Assembly (NCBI GenBank): GCA_011317545.1
Contig: WUJK01000006.1
Location: forward strand, 124,001 to 188,000
DNA from: Coniella vitis
Taxonomy: Eukaryota > Ascomycota > Sordariomycetes > Diaporthales > Schizoparmaceae
Direction of reading: 5' to 3'
DNA: 64,000 nucleotides
Both the position numbers and the translations under genes were made by a program. Each line of letters begins with the position of its first letter. The first letter of the stretch is position 1. The notes beneath the pieces are model-generated. The model was not told the origin of the DNA. It ran no database searches and was given only the letters and a program-made list of their open reading frames with translations. Positions 33,301 through 46,500 of the stretch are shown one piece after another.

Positions 33301-36300
33301 GCTACTAGGTATACTATGTATACTGCTGCTGTCCCCTCCTGCTGAGCGGTGTTGGGGTGAATAGAGGACAGCCACCCACTAAAACGGGCGCGTTCCAGGG
33401 GACTCATACAGCGCTACCACTGCAGTGCTGTGGTTCCTCTGAATACTATTATGGTATACTATGTACGATGCTAGCCACTCTTGTAAGTACCCATGTACTC
33501 GGGCTGGACAATAACACCAAGAACCCGTCTTTATTTTTATGAATGCCTTCTCTCTGATTCTGCAACAACACCAGCTCATCTTCCTTTTTTTTTTTTTTTT
33601 TTCCTTTTCATGCCTCTTTACTTGCTTCAACAGGTCATGCATGATACGATAACTCTGTACAGTGCATTATCCACCGTTATCTAAACATTCTGGCCAGTAC
33701 ACACACTATGTATCATCGCTCGACGAGTTCCCCCTTCTGCCCCCTCACCCAAAAAAGAGGGGGAAGCACAGCATGGCCGGGCAGGATCTGCACATGGCGT
33801 TCAGGGATGCTGCTGCTGCTGCTGCTGGTGGTGGCTGTTTTTGATTTTGCCTGGGTGCTGTTTTTGCTGTTGCTTTTGCTACGATTCGCTGCTTTTGTTG
33901 GGAAAAAGGGGAGGGAGGGTTGCTTTTTCTGACACGCTTGCCACGCTCTTTCCACGAGGCAATGTGATACTTGTTACCATCTGGAACAACCAACCAACCA
34001 AGAAAAATGGCCCGCTACTAGCACGCAATATGCAGTACTACCATGATTGTATCTACAGTACGTAAGATAAAGATACTTGGCACTTACATGATATGGAGTA
34101 AGGAAGCGGCGAGCCAGTAACGAAAAGCACCTTCTCCCCCCCTCTCATCACATGGCATCCGCACGTATGCGGCTGAGCACAGTGCAAGGTTTGTGTGTGT
34201 GTGTAACATGAAGGAAATCCAGACTGTACCCCCGTGTGCACTGAAAATTATGTAGTAGTACACTTGGCTGGCATGTGGACTATGCACGCTGCCGAATTAG
34301 TCGACAGGTAAACTCGTATGGACCAAAAGTACTTACTTGTTGCATGCATGCATTCATTCATTCATTCATTCATTGGCTCTCTAGTACTGTATATGTAGCC
34401 GTCAAATTATAGTCCCAGTTGCTGACTCTACACAACGCAACATATCAAAACGCACCCTGCAGACGGGGGTCGACGTCGCGTAAGCAACAAAGTGCCAAGC
34501 GACGGACTGCAGATACATACTGTAGATGATACATGGCATATTAAAGATCGTTCTTTTCCTTTCTCTGCCAGATAAGGATTCAGAAACAGAAAGAAGAAGA
34601 AAAAAAGGAAACAATTGGACACGGCCTGCTTCCTGTCCCCTTCCTCTCGCGTCCTCCTATATCCACAAAGGGACTGTTTCCCCCCTCCAGATCCACTACC
34701 ATCTGGCTTGCTTCCTGACTGACTGACTGACTGACTGGCTAGCTGGCTTTCATTCCTTTTGCCACTATTTCATTCCCGTCTTGTTGCCGTCGTGTGTTGT
34801 TTTCTTAACATATAGTACATATATTATTTTCGTTGTTGCATTATTCTCCATCACAGGGCCCAGGGCTGGATGCACATAGTACTGTAAGCGAGCCTGGCTT
34901 GGCGGGTCCATTTGGGGGCGGACCAACAGACGGTACAGGGAAAAAGTATCTACATTTTACTGGGTACGGGCGGATAGAGGGGCTTTTTGCTTTGGGCGTT
35001 CTTTGCGCTGGCAGGGCTGGCTGGCTGGCTGGCTGGTGAACGAAGCACGTCGAGGGGCTGGGGCTGTTGTGGCACCTCAACAATGATAATGATAAAAAGC
35101 CAGACACAACAAGACGAAGAAGAAAAGAAAAGGGAGGGGAAGGGAGAAAAAAGAAAAGAAAAAAAAAAGCAAAACCAAGCCAAGCGCCATGTTCAGTAAC
35201 CTGATACATATACTGTGTAGGACGGGGAACAATGTAAAGAAGCAGAACAGAATTCTGACAGCTCACATTCCATCGATACTATATACATGCATAGATGGTA
35301 CATGGTGCCTTATTTTTCTTTTTTTCTTTTTCGTGATTATTCTTTCAAACAAGAAAATAACAATACAGAGATTTAGGGTGTGGATTCTCGGTCTTGCTTT
35401 TCTCTTTTTTTTCTTCTTCGATACGACAACTACACGATATTACCATAATAGCTCGCATGCTTTTCTCCAACAAGCGGAAGTTGACACGCTCTTCAAAACG
35501 GACTGGCAGACTGGAGTACTCTTTCGTCTCCAAACTGTGCATCTTTTCCAACTTTGTATGTTTGGCAAGTCGGTAAGCAGTTGGTGGTGAGCGGCTCTTT
35601 TGCCTTGTCTTACATAGTGTTAGGCGCCTACGATATGATGGCCCCCCAGTTCTACTCTGTCTTGATGCCTGAGTAGTACAACCCAATACGCGTCTATTTT
35701 CAAGTGGTGACGAAGCCAGGCAGCGTTGCTTCGTCCAAACTCTACCCCATTTGTTTCGGGGGGGAGAGAGAGAGTTGGTTCCAGTCATGAAATGAGCAAA
35801 CCACCATAATAAATCGAGCGATATACTTTCCAACAAAATTCCCATTGCCTTGGAAGAGAAAGTTGCGTCACGGTCCGGGTGTCTGATGCCTGTGCACTGC
35901 ACCGGCCAACAACATGTCATCCTATCTATCATTTGATTATAGCAGATCTTAGATCTCTTGTCGACATGTACATTTTCTAATTTATCTCGCTAAATCTTTT
36001 TTTATTCTTTTTTCCCCTTTTGTTTCTCATTGTTTTGTTCCGGAAGACTATGCCCACTGCCCGTACATCTAATAATAATGTACGTATGCCATCCTGCCTA
36101 TTTATTATACATTGCGAAAGGGCCATGAGACAGCTCGTATAGCCGCCCTTGAATCCTTGCTTGCCATGCTTCTCTGCCACCACCGCCGCCGCCGCCGCCC
36201 CCAAGGTCGTGCCACACGCAAAAACCCAAAACGTCTGTCTCCCCCAGATGGGCCAACGAGCGTGTACGTTTTGGTTGTACCAACGTATACTGTGAGCAAT

Positions 36301-38000
36301 ACGTCAGACCTGCGCCGCCGACCCAAGATGACAGGTTTGATGTTTTTTTTTTTTTCTTTTTCCCTTGAGTCAGATCACTTTGCCAATCATTTCGCCTTGC
36401 TATGTATGTATGGTTGTAGTAGAGGTGCTGGGAGAAGAGGGACGAGGAAGAAGGGGGGATTGGTTGTGGCTGTGTCTGAGAATACGACTTTGTTATGTGT
36501 TTTTTATTTTTGAAAACCAATTTTCATGCCCAATGCTTTTATATACTTTAGAGGGTTGCGATCTTGGGTTGCAATTCAGCTCGGCCGCGGAGGCGGTCCA
36601 GGATTCTATTCCGGTTTGACGTAAAGCCAGCCACTCATCACCCCTCTATACCACGCGGTCCCATCCCATTGATAATCAATGAGTAATCAATTTTGACTTT
36701 TTTTCTTTTTCTTTTTTACATAGTATTTGTTTCCTTCTCTCTTTTCTTGTCTCTTCGAATGTTTCCATACCTTCCATCCGGGTTCATTCATGGATTCGCT
36801 GTTGGTTGCGTGGCCTTTGGCCTTGCTCTCACTATCCAATAACCTATCCTGGCTACGTAGTATTCATAGCACTATGTATAGAACTAACCTTCCAGCGTGC
36901 AAGAAGAAAGCTGTGGTTGCAAGTGAGTACCCACCGCGTCATGCCAGAGTTTGAATTAAAAAAGACCCCCCGGGGGTGGGGAGGAGAAGAAGAAGAAAAA
37001 GAAAACGAAAAAGAATCAGAAAAAGAGACCAACACCTCACAGCGCACTCAACTACGTATCACAAGTCATTTCCGCCTTCGCAACGTCCGTCTATCCGTTA
37101 ATCTAGGCTGTTGTCCATGGGTAGGAGAATATCAGGATTTTCTTTCTTGTTTGTCTCTTTGGAAAAGAGAAGGGGGAAGAAGAAGAGAAGAAAACAAATT
37201 AAAAAAAACAAGTGTAGCCCAATTTTACTGTTGAATGGTGGATTTTATCGAGCAAGGCAGATTAGGCAACGTATACTCTCAGGTGATGCCCACCAAGCGC
37301 TCCAACTCACCAGCAAGAGTCAGTCAACCCTGCATTTCTTGGAGCAAAATAAGCTTCAACTAGAGACGAAGAAGTTGCGTGTTTGGGAAGCGGTGTGAGT
37401 TTTGACTTCTCTTTTTTCTTTTTCTTCTTCTTCTTCTTCTTCTTTCTCCTTCTTACGATGTAGAAGGGGGCAGCGGATCCCGTAGGGCAGCAAGCAGAGT
37501 ATGGATTTTCGTGTACAGTACATGTTTTGTACTATACAATCTCACCATTACATTGATATACGGTTGGTTTATATTGATTGTGACTGTGACACTCTGGACT
37601 CTCTCTCCGTCAAGAGGTAACATCAACGGTTTCGAGCCGGTGTGGCCAGCAAAAACAACAACGACAACAACAAAAACCTAGCCTCGCTTAGCAAAATCAT
37701 GGAATTATTTCCGGACAACATACCATATCACAGCACTATTGTATATGGTGAATACCGGATTCCAACCTGGGTCTCCAGGCTAGCCGCCGTTGCTGACCGT
37801 TAGACAAGCGGCAAGAACCACGTGTTGAGCATGCAGATCTCGCACACAGCCCTGGTGGTGGTGGTGTGGTGTGGAAGGCCGATTTTGGTGCAAATACTAA
37901 CGTCTCCTGACTGCCTTGCAGGTGGATCTCCTTTCCTTTTCTTCTTCTTCTTCTTTTTACTGGCTCTCCCTTGTGATTCATCGTCCCCCAGGTACAGAGT
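30301..38000. other. Gene desert, left part
   Basis: No supported gene. It contains G/C runs at about 30326-30337, 30390 and 30780, (GCAAT)n near 30560-30580, (ATC)n at about 31491-31520, T16 near 33586-33602, a GCT block near 33810, (ATTC)n near 34351-34372, (TGAC)n near 34718-34737 and (TTC)n at about 37424-37445. Copies of TACTATGTA or its complement lie at 32586, 33312, 33457 and 36717. A tRNA-like element begins near 37760. Confidence 0.5.
37760..37820 (-). pseudogene. tRNA-like relic or tRNA-derived element with A and B boxes
   Basis: On the minus strand an A-box-like TTGTCTAACGG (one mismatch to TRGYNNARNGG) is followed after about 31 nt by a B-box-like GGTTGGAATCC (one mismatch to GGTTCGANTCC). 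This is the spacing of a Pol III type 2 promoter. The acceptor and D stems do not pair and the T-stem has two mismatched positions, so it is not a functional tRNA. It could be a decayed tRNA gene or the head of a SINE. Confidence 0.35.
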
Positions 38001-40517
38001 GCTTCGCCCAGAACGGTTGGCCTGTAGAGCAAAGTAATACTGTACACAGGCTGTTGTGTGTATTCACCTGTGCCAAGTGAATACGCAGCTTGGGTACTTA
38101 CTATTCCCCTTGTGCAGCGACACTTTGGTCAAAAGGAGCGAAGCCGCAAAGGCGGTGTGTAAGAGGAGCCCTTGTAGTACAAGGTACACCGTGTACTATG
38201 TAGCACGAGAACCACAGCTTTTTTATTCTTTTTATTATTATTTTCTTTTCTTCCCCTTCCTGGTCACCCTGCTTGTCAAGTCCCCGTCTGCACAAATCTA
38301 TACCAGCCCCCCCCCATCAAGTATCGGCGTGCATATTTGTCCCTTCCTTCAATTTACACAACGCAAGAATTGCCTCAAGGAGACGCGCGGATGATTCCCA
38401 TCAGGGCCCTTGCTAGCGAGAGTTCCATGTAATAGTACTGTCTATGTATGATGAAGTAGTACTATAATCTACGAGGGTCGATCTCACGGGAAAGAAAGGG
38501 TAGACATAGTAAGAAGAGGCATTTTCCGGTAAGCGAGGTATATGTCCACCGTCCGCACTGTAACCTCGGCCGCCGCCCGTCTTTGTTGGCGATACTGGTA
38601 TGCAAGCGAGGCCCCCTCTCTACATACTAGTAACTACTCCTGTGTGTGTTTGTGGAATAAAAAAAAAGGAATCCATAAAACCCCACAAAATGAAGAGATA
38701 GACGGCAGTGAGATCTGACTAGGCACTCACGCATAACGGACTAGTTATGCTCTTCTTCCGCCGCACTGACTCGGGCTACTATACTATCCATTGGCATCTC
38801 CTCTCCGTCTCAGTAGTACACTGCTGTTGCTCGAGTAACTACCTACTCGCTGTGACACTAGTGTAAATAGTAGCCACTACCGAGCATGGCGCTTAGAGTT
38901 GAGCCTCATCAGCATACTGCCCAGCGTACATGGTAATTCCGCTGCATTCCACCTGGCAGCGGGACCTTTGAAAAGATACACCACGAGGACCACCTCCAGA
39001 GGGGCATCTTGCTTGGCAAAGCGGGACACAGCGAGAAGGCGGGCAGCCAGTCAGTCAGTCAGTCGTCGTACGAGGAGGCTTCACCGATCTATCTTGTAGA
39101 ATAAGCAACAAACACGCCCCAGAAAAAAAGAATAAAAAGAGAGAAAGAGAAACCAAGAAAAGATATGCTCTAACCCAAGGCCAAGGGATACTGAAATACC
39201 AACCCATCACCGTGTGTAGTCATGCTGCTCTTTCCAGCCTCTCCCTGGCTGCGGCGTCTCTCACCGATCCTCTCTCTCTCTACATGGACTTTTGTTTTGG
39301 TGCTAAAAGAAAGCGTGCGGTTTTGCGCCTCCATGAACATCCAGGGACCATGCCTGGTGATGACCTCGTGGCAGACAAGGTTTCCTTCCACGGGACAGCC
39401 GATTTTAGAGCAGCCTCTTAGCATGCTTCTATTTTTTGCTCCCCTGGTCCCCCTCTCCTTCTATTCTTCCAAGTTTTTTACGACTATTATCTTCCCCCCC
39501 CCCCCTCCTCTTCTTCTCTTTCCCATGCTTGCTTTGCCGGACCCTCCTCCCCCCTCCCCCCCCCCAAAATCTGTCTATTGTCGATCCGCATCGTAGAGTT
39601 GGCGTGATCTCTGCGCTATCTAGCCAGGATCAAGGGCTTCGCTCATGAGAGAGGCGCGAAGCGGAAAGGAAAGAAGAAGAAGAAAAAGGCCAGAGCACGC
39701 ACTGCACGACGTGTCGAAATCAGGGAAGTCCCCGGTCCCTTTTTCCCTTTTTTTTTACTATATACTTATCCACCCCTTCCACTTTCTTCTAGAAGATCCG
39801 GGAACAGCGATGAAGAAGAAAAAGAGTGAAGGCTTTTTTCTCTTCTTTTTACTTTTGGCTTTTTGGCTTCTCCCTTATGGTGACGATCTGGGGCAACTTG
39901 AGACTAGACGTTCTACCCATGTGCTTGCGCAGTGCGCTACGTTACTGTGATGGTATTACATACTATAGTACTGGCTGTGGTCGTCCAAGCTACTTACGTA
40001 GTATGACCTTGATTCTTGATGCCTTCAGACCCCATCTATTTTAGCCTTCCACCATTTTCACCACTATTGCGACAGTGGTGTGTGTGAGTGTGTGTGTGTG
40101 TGGTCTTGATGAATCAAGTAACCGACCGCATCACGGGCCTAAGAAGTGCCGAGCGCAACCACCACCATCTTCTTTCTCCCTCTCTCTTTATTCTCCCAAA
40201 CCCTTCTTTTTCAATCATAATAGTACCATGTCATAGCAACGGGGTCGACCGCCTCTCGGCAAATACTATACTATACCACCTATACCATGCATATAAATAA
40301 TACCACACCGCAAAAGGCAGGCAAAAAAGAAAGAAAAAGAAAGAGAAAAAAAAACCACCCATGTAACTTGCATATCACCATCTGGGTTGAAAATCGGCCA
40401 TCCGGGACACGGGCCGCGTAGAGGGTCTTTCCTCCCTTTTGGATGGGGGAAACTTATCGTCTCAAAAAGTGAAAGCCCCCGCCTTTTGTCTGCAATCAGA
40501 CCGATAGATACCATGTA

Positions 40518-40573
<56 letters not shown>

Positions 40574-43260
40574 GTGCATGTGTCTGTTATGGAAGTCACA
40601 AGCGAGATCTGGGCACGCTGATCGGTTGGTGGATGGGAGAAAACAAAGAGAGGGCGAAGAAAGACGGAAGTAATATTCCATGATATTCATAAACAAAAAA
40701 AATGCAATTCGCTCCATTGATAGATATAATGGATATCAAGAAGCTCCCATCACTCATAAACCTGTCTCTGTTTGAGAAAAGAAAGCCTTTTTTTATTGTT
40801 TGGTTTTATTATTTCTAAAGCAAATAGTTGTCCTGCCAAAAGATTATATACCCTTTATCATTTTTTCCTTTTTTGGAGAGGAATATACATATATATTTTC
40901 TGAGGATATACACTCTTTCAGCCCAGGTGCCCTCCCTCCTCCCCTCCTCCATCCCACCTCTTTCAAGATCAACGCCCATTGGAAAAAAACAAAACAAAAA
41001 AAAAAGCCAAAGGGGCGGTATGATGCGGTCATTGTTCAAATTATCCTTTTATGTATACGGGATGTGTATTTCCAGTGTAACGTCAACGGTGAATAGTTGG
41101 TAAAATAAAACCAGCGGGCGCAGAAGAGCAGCAAGGGGCCCCAAAAAGGGATTGTCATGCGAAAAAAACAATTACCCAGCCCCAGCCAGCTTCACAGCCC
41201 AAGCCGCCCGGGCCAACTTCCTGTGTGTGTGTGTGCGCGCGCTCAACAACGCCGGGAGCAACGTCAAGGCTCCAGTTTCTTTAAGATTACGCACTCTTCT
41301 ACTGGGTAATAAAGCTCACGTAAAAAAAAAAAAAAAGGAACGAAATTCAAATCAAAAAGGGCACCACCGTGCGCCATACGCTGTTCTTTGAAAGAGAGAG
41401 CGAATTCAAACTACTATTATAATGAATGTACTTGGAACCAGACACCGCCACATATGGTTATACAAAAAAGCGCGCCAATAAAAGACAGGGCCGTGGAAGT
41501 GGGACTCCCCCCCCCCCAAAAAAAAACAAAAAGGCGAAAGAGATATGGAGACCCCATTTGTCTGTCTTGTATGTTTGAGGAAGACGTGCGCGGGTGCGGG
41601 CTTTGTCTGGCGGGCAGAGATGGCCGGAGACAGCGATCAGACCTGCTTGGAACGGGCTCTCGAGCACTTGTTAGAAAGAGACGACGCGTACCTTGGCGTA
41701 TGATCGGAAGCCGGCAGCCCTTTTTTTTTTTCGTGAGCCCAAAAAAATCCCTGCCGAGAACATGAACGGACGACAAGCTTCCCCGATTGGAATGTGTTTT
41801 GCTGGCCTGCTTGCCCAGCCGAAGTGAGTGGCCCGAGGAGAGCAAATCCCGTGGCTCCATACATATCCATTCTTCTCGTGACGATCGTGGGTTGTGGGAC
41901 TGTGCAAACAGTTACTGCGAAGGAGGAGGATGTACTATAGTACAGGAAAACGAGATGGAAATACTTAGTACTATGCAACTCAATGATCTCCTTGCCCAGA
42001 GGGGGGGGAAAAAAAAGAGAAGTGGCCTTACAGAATGCACAGTACTAGTTAAACATCTATCATTTATTGGCTGTGTTGGGGCCGGGCATGACACCCCCCT
42101 GGGAAAGTGACAAGGGAAAAAAGAGACCACGGCAACCAATAATTTCGATAATGACAGCAAGCGCAGGACGAAAAGCCCCTACCGACCACGTTGTGCAGAC
42201 CGACCCGACACTGCCTTAGCACATCTCTGCTCAAGCCACTCCCCCTGCTTTGGAAGGGGTCCAAGACGACGAAGAAGAAGAAGAAAAAGAAGAACAAGAA
42301 CGGAAAGAACAAGAACCAAACAACACGCATTCCCCTCCAAAGTCACTTTCGCTAGAACTGTACAGCTGCTATGTCAACTCCACCTCTCGGCGACGCCGTC
42401 CACGCAACTGATGACTGGCGGTTTCTTTTTCTTTTTTCTCTTTCTCTCTTTCTTCTTCTTCCCTATTTCTCTGCTCTGCTTTTCTTGTTTTTGCCACCAC
42501 ATGGGCCCGGGGCCCGCTGGTCGGGATGACGTTGGTTGCTATTCCCGAGCTGTCGCAACCGTAACTGAATCGTGTCATTTTTCCCCACGCATATCTCGCT
42601 CTCTTCTTGTTGTTTGAGAAAAAGAATAGTACCAGAAATTGATCACACGCGTACATGGTATTCCATTGAGCTGTCGCATGCTTACTGACACTCTACTCTG
42701 CTCTGCTTCTGTGCAATGCTCTCTGCGATGTATCATGGCAAGCAAGTACCCCCCAAAACAGAAAACCCCATCCGTGGTTCAATATCACAAACATCTCACC
42801 GCTCGACTAATCTTTTTTTTTTTCTTCCCCTTTCCCCTTCTGAATCATCATGGCATGCATGACTTGTGTGTTTCACTTCTCTTCTTTTGTTCTTCCTCTC
42901 CCTTCCTTTGCTTTTCTCTCCGCAAAACGCAGAAGCCCGAGATTGCCCTTGGGGACGATGGGCAGGGCGGAAAAAGACAAAAGCAACATTATTATTACTA
43001 ATAACGTTCAACTCACATTACTATAGCCTGTTACTACTACTGCCTACCATGTTATGTATACCATAGTAATCAGGTCTCTTGCTTCGTTTCTGAACTACCG
43101 AAAGCCAAAAGAATATATTAATAAAAAAAAATAACGAATATAAAAAAAGCAAAAGGAAAGAGAGTAGGGAAGAGAAAACATGTGTCAGAACGGAAAGGGA
43201 AAAAGAAGGGTCTCATGGCACGTGGCACAAGAATCATGACGCCTATGTACTCTGTAAACT
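38001..43260. other. Gene desert, central part
   Basis: No supported gene. Notable repeats: C-runs near 38310, 39496-39505 and 39555-39566, adjoining (CT)n(CA)n at 40530-40573, T/G microsatellites near 40078-40102 and 41222-41240, A14 near 41323, C10 followed by A9 near 41508-41526, and a GAA/AGA block near 42270-42300. One TACTATGTA lies at 38194. All open frames are under 150 codons and low in complexity. Confidence 0.5.
40530..40573. repeat. Adjoining (CT)n and (CA)n microsatellites
   Basis: About 13 CT units run directly into about 9 CA units. The frame through them gives Ser-Leu and Thr-His repeats, which accounts for the spurious open frames here. Confidence 0.9.
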
Positions 43261-43545
43261 ACTACATAGTATGTACTTGGTAAGTATGAGTAAACATCCC
43301 AGCTCACTATATCATGCTATGTATACTATGTATACTATGTACTACTATGGTATGATACACTATCCAGCAGTGAGTGCTAGGCTCAGCCCCCCCCCGGACC
43401 AGCCGATCTCCCCTCGCCCCTCATCGTCTTCGGCCTTTCTTCATTAACGTATCAAAAGTTCTTATTGCATAGTATATACCATGGTACTTACTATGGTATA
43501 CGGTACTTACTATGGTATATGGTACTTACTATGGTATACTACTAA
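43261..43545. repeat. TACTATGTA-rich block with a 3x 19-bp tandem repeat
   Basis: Two perfect, directly adjacent copies of TACTATGTA lie at 43324-43341, with a degenerate third copy (TGCTATGTA) just before them and TACATAGTA at 43263. Further right, the 19-mer GGTACTTACTATGGTATAY occurs three times without spacer at 43483-43501, 43502-43520 and 43521-43539, and is preceded by a half-palindromic ATACCATGGTA. The block has no coding frame of interest. Confidence 0.85.
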
Positions 43546-46500
43546 GTATGTAGCATATAAGCCCATCATAGTAAAACACACAGTAAGAAAAGACAGAGTA
43601 AGCAAAAAAAAAAAAAAAATAACGACACGTTGTTACCAATTAGCAAAGCACACGGTCAACACAGTGCATGAACTGCAAGCCTCGGAGCGGAAAAGCCACA
43701 AAAAAAGGTGCAGCGCCGGTTCCAAGGGGAGCCCGATTGTTTGATCTGTGCGTTACTTTTTTTCTTCTTTCCTTTCCTTCTTATCTCGTATACCATACCG
43801 TACCCCATCTCTTTTCATTATTTTTCTTTTCCTTTCGTTTGGCTTGAAGCGTGCCTCCAATAGTGCTATGGAGGCGACAGGCACAAGAAGAAGAGAAGAA
43901 AAAAATGAAATGAATGAAAGAAAAGATATGTTAAGAGCTCGCCGTCTTACCGCCTTTCTGTTGGGGCCGAGGCTCGAGGTGAGAAACGTCCGAGACTCCA
44001 GGTTGGGATAGGGCAGTAAGAGCAGCAACGAGAAGAGATGAGGTGAAATAGGCAGGATTGTAATGCTGACGAGGGCCGGGAGTTTCAGGGCTGTTTGTGA
44101 TAATCACAAGTGTCCCACCTTTTTTCTTTCTTTCTTTTCTTTTTTTTTTTTTTTTCAATCTCTCTCTGCATATCTCTACCATAGCCTACTTATGTGTACT
44201 AAGTGTGTGTGTATGGGCCAGAGAGAATGCATATATACAATGTAGTATATACCTATCTCATGATGGAGAAGAGATCTCTGGGCAACCCTGTGAGTGCCAT
44301 TTGCTAAGCACACACACATATACATTTGTTTATTAGCTGTTTTTCTTTTTCTTCCTATTCTACTATCCATTGACAAATTTGCATTCCCAACAAGCCTTCT
44401 CGCTTGCTAATAATAATAATAATAATACATAGTAATAATAAGACTACTACTGACTGCGTATCTCCTAACCCATCGCGTGTGGTCCCGATGCAATGACGCG
44501 CAGCTCCCAGACCCTCGGGACCAAGACTCGCAAAGGGCAAACGTGCCTACCAGTGAAATTGGCGCTGCTGCTACGGTGGAGTAGACAAAATAGTATAATA
44601 AGAATACTTTTGTTTTGCTTTTTTTTTTTTCTTATATTATCTTTTTTTAATTTTTTATTTTTTTTCCCCTCACAACTCTCACCTGGATGCCGAGGGAAAC
44701 GGACAACCCACCTAGGAAGGACGTAGGAGATTTGAGTCTCCCTGGCAAGTTTCATGAAAGGCTGGGATTTTGCTCACAGGTGTCTTTGGGGAAAATGGAT
44801 ACGTTTCGGGGTTATTTTCCTCGTGGTTTTATTTTTTATTATTTAATATATATATACATAATGTCTTTGTCTTATTTCAATGAGACTCTTGGCGTAACTC
44901 CAAGGAAAGCACAGTGTGTAAGGATGGGCTTCGATTGCAGTCTCAGCAAAATACATAGTACTACGATGTATAGAGCATAAAGTACTTGAGGTCTTCACTA
45001 GTCCATTGTGAAAAGTGAGAGGGCAGGAGGACTGACTACTTCTTCTTAAGTCGGCAGAATAATACATACTATGTAGTCAGCCTTCCCTGGATTTAGTGCT
45101 GATACTGATCAGCCCCTCGCAGATGGCTGGGGAAAGAGAAATAAAACCAAAGAGCCAGCCAGCCAGCCAGCCAGGTCAGGTCTCGTGTGTTTTGCGAGAC
45201 GGAAAAAACGGTGGTCGTACATTGCTGGACCATGTCGTTCCCACGCGATGCCCAGACAAGCCACAATATCCATCGTGGGTGGGACGCGACGGAGGCATTC
45301 ATGGGTAAAGCTTGTCAGGGCTCATCAAGTCATTTTCAGCCAAAGAGCCAACGGACCGGCCGACCTGGCCAGTTAGGAATACCCACGTTTGGCGCAGAAA
45401 AACCAGGACCGTCCATCCCCCTTCTTTTTCTCTCTTGGCTCACTCCATTGGCTTGCTGCTCTCTAGAGGGGGGGGGGGCTATGTCGTTCCGTCTTTTGCT
45501 TTTCGCAGATCAGACAGATCCTCAGCTTTTCGCTTCCTTCGCACAACAAGTACTTGCATAGTATACGATCGAGCTATGGGGAAACCCACCCACCTCAAAC
45601 CGCGCCGCCGCTAGCAAGGGATGAAGATCATCAAGGGCTGAGGGGGAGGGAGAGAGAGAGAGAGCCAGGCATCCATCCCTATGGATAGAAGGAAGGGAAA
45701 AAAAAAAGATACTATTATAGTATAGCAAAGAACGGGTCGTGCGCAGACATGGGGGCTGGCACTTTTTGGGGCATGGAGACAAATCTTGCGGGGCTGCCAC
45801 GTGGGTTTTTTCTTTCTTTTTTCTTTTTTCTTTTTTCCTTTTGCAAGTCACCCCTCTTGTTTCAGCTCTCCCTCATCTCTCTCTCTCTTTTTTATCCTTG
45901 GGAAAAGGGCCGGGGGAAAAAGAAGGGTTCGTATCGGGATATTCAGACCTTGGGGCTGGCTGGCACAAGCTTGGAGGTCCAAGACATAACAACAACACAC
46001 GCGGTGATTATACTACTAGTAGTCCTGTCTTTTGGTCTTATTACTATTACATAGTCTTATGCGTGCCGCCTCATCGCCCGCTCATCTATCGGCCTGGGCT
46101 TTTCCCCCGCTAGTCCAAGATGCAGTGTTCTCTTGCTTTGCCGCCATGCCAGATCAGCCGGGGATGGATGGATCGATTGGTGTCCAAGGAAAGAAAGAGG
46201 AGGAGGAGGAGGAGGAGGAGGAGGAAGAAAGGATGGGGTGAAGCCACGTGGATGGGTTGGGGCTGTCCAAGATGCTTGGCAATAATATTATTTTTATTTT
46301 TGTTTTATTTTATATTTCTATTTTACGTTATTTTATTTTTATTTCATATATTTCCAAACTGGCTGGCATGGCCTCTCTCCAACCATTCCTCTTCTTCTGC
46401 GCCCGGAAGCTTACGCTCGGGTTTTGCTGGGATGATGGCATGTGGAGTGGGGAGGAGGGCCAGTTACATAGTGTTCTCGAAAGCCGAGAAGGAGGAAGGA

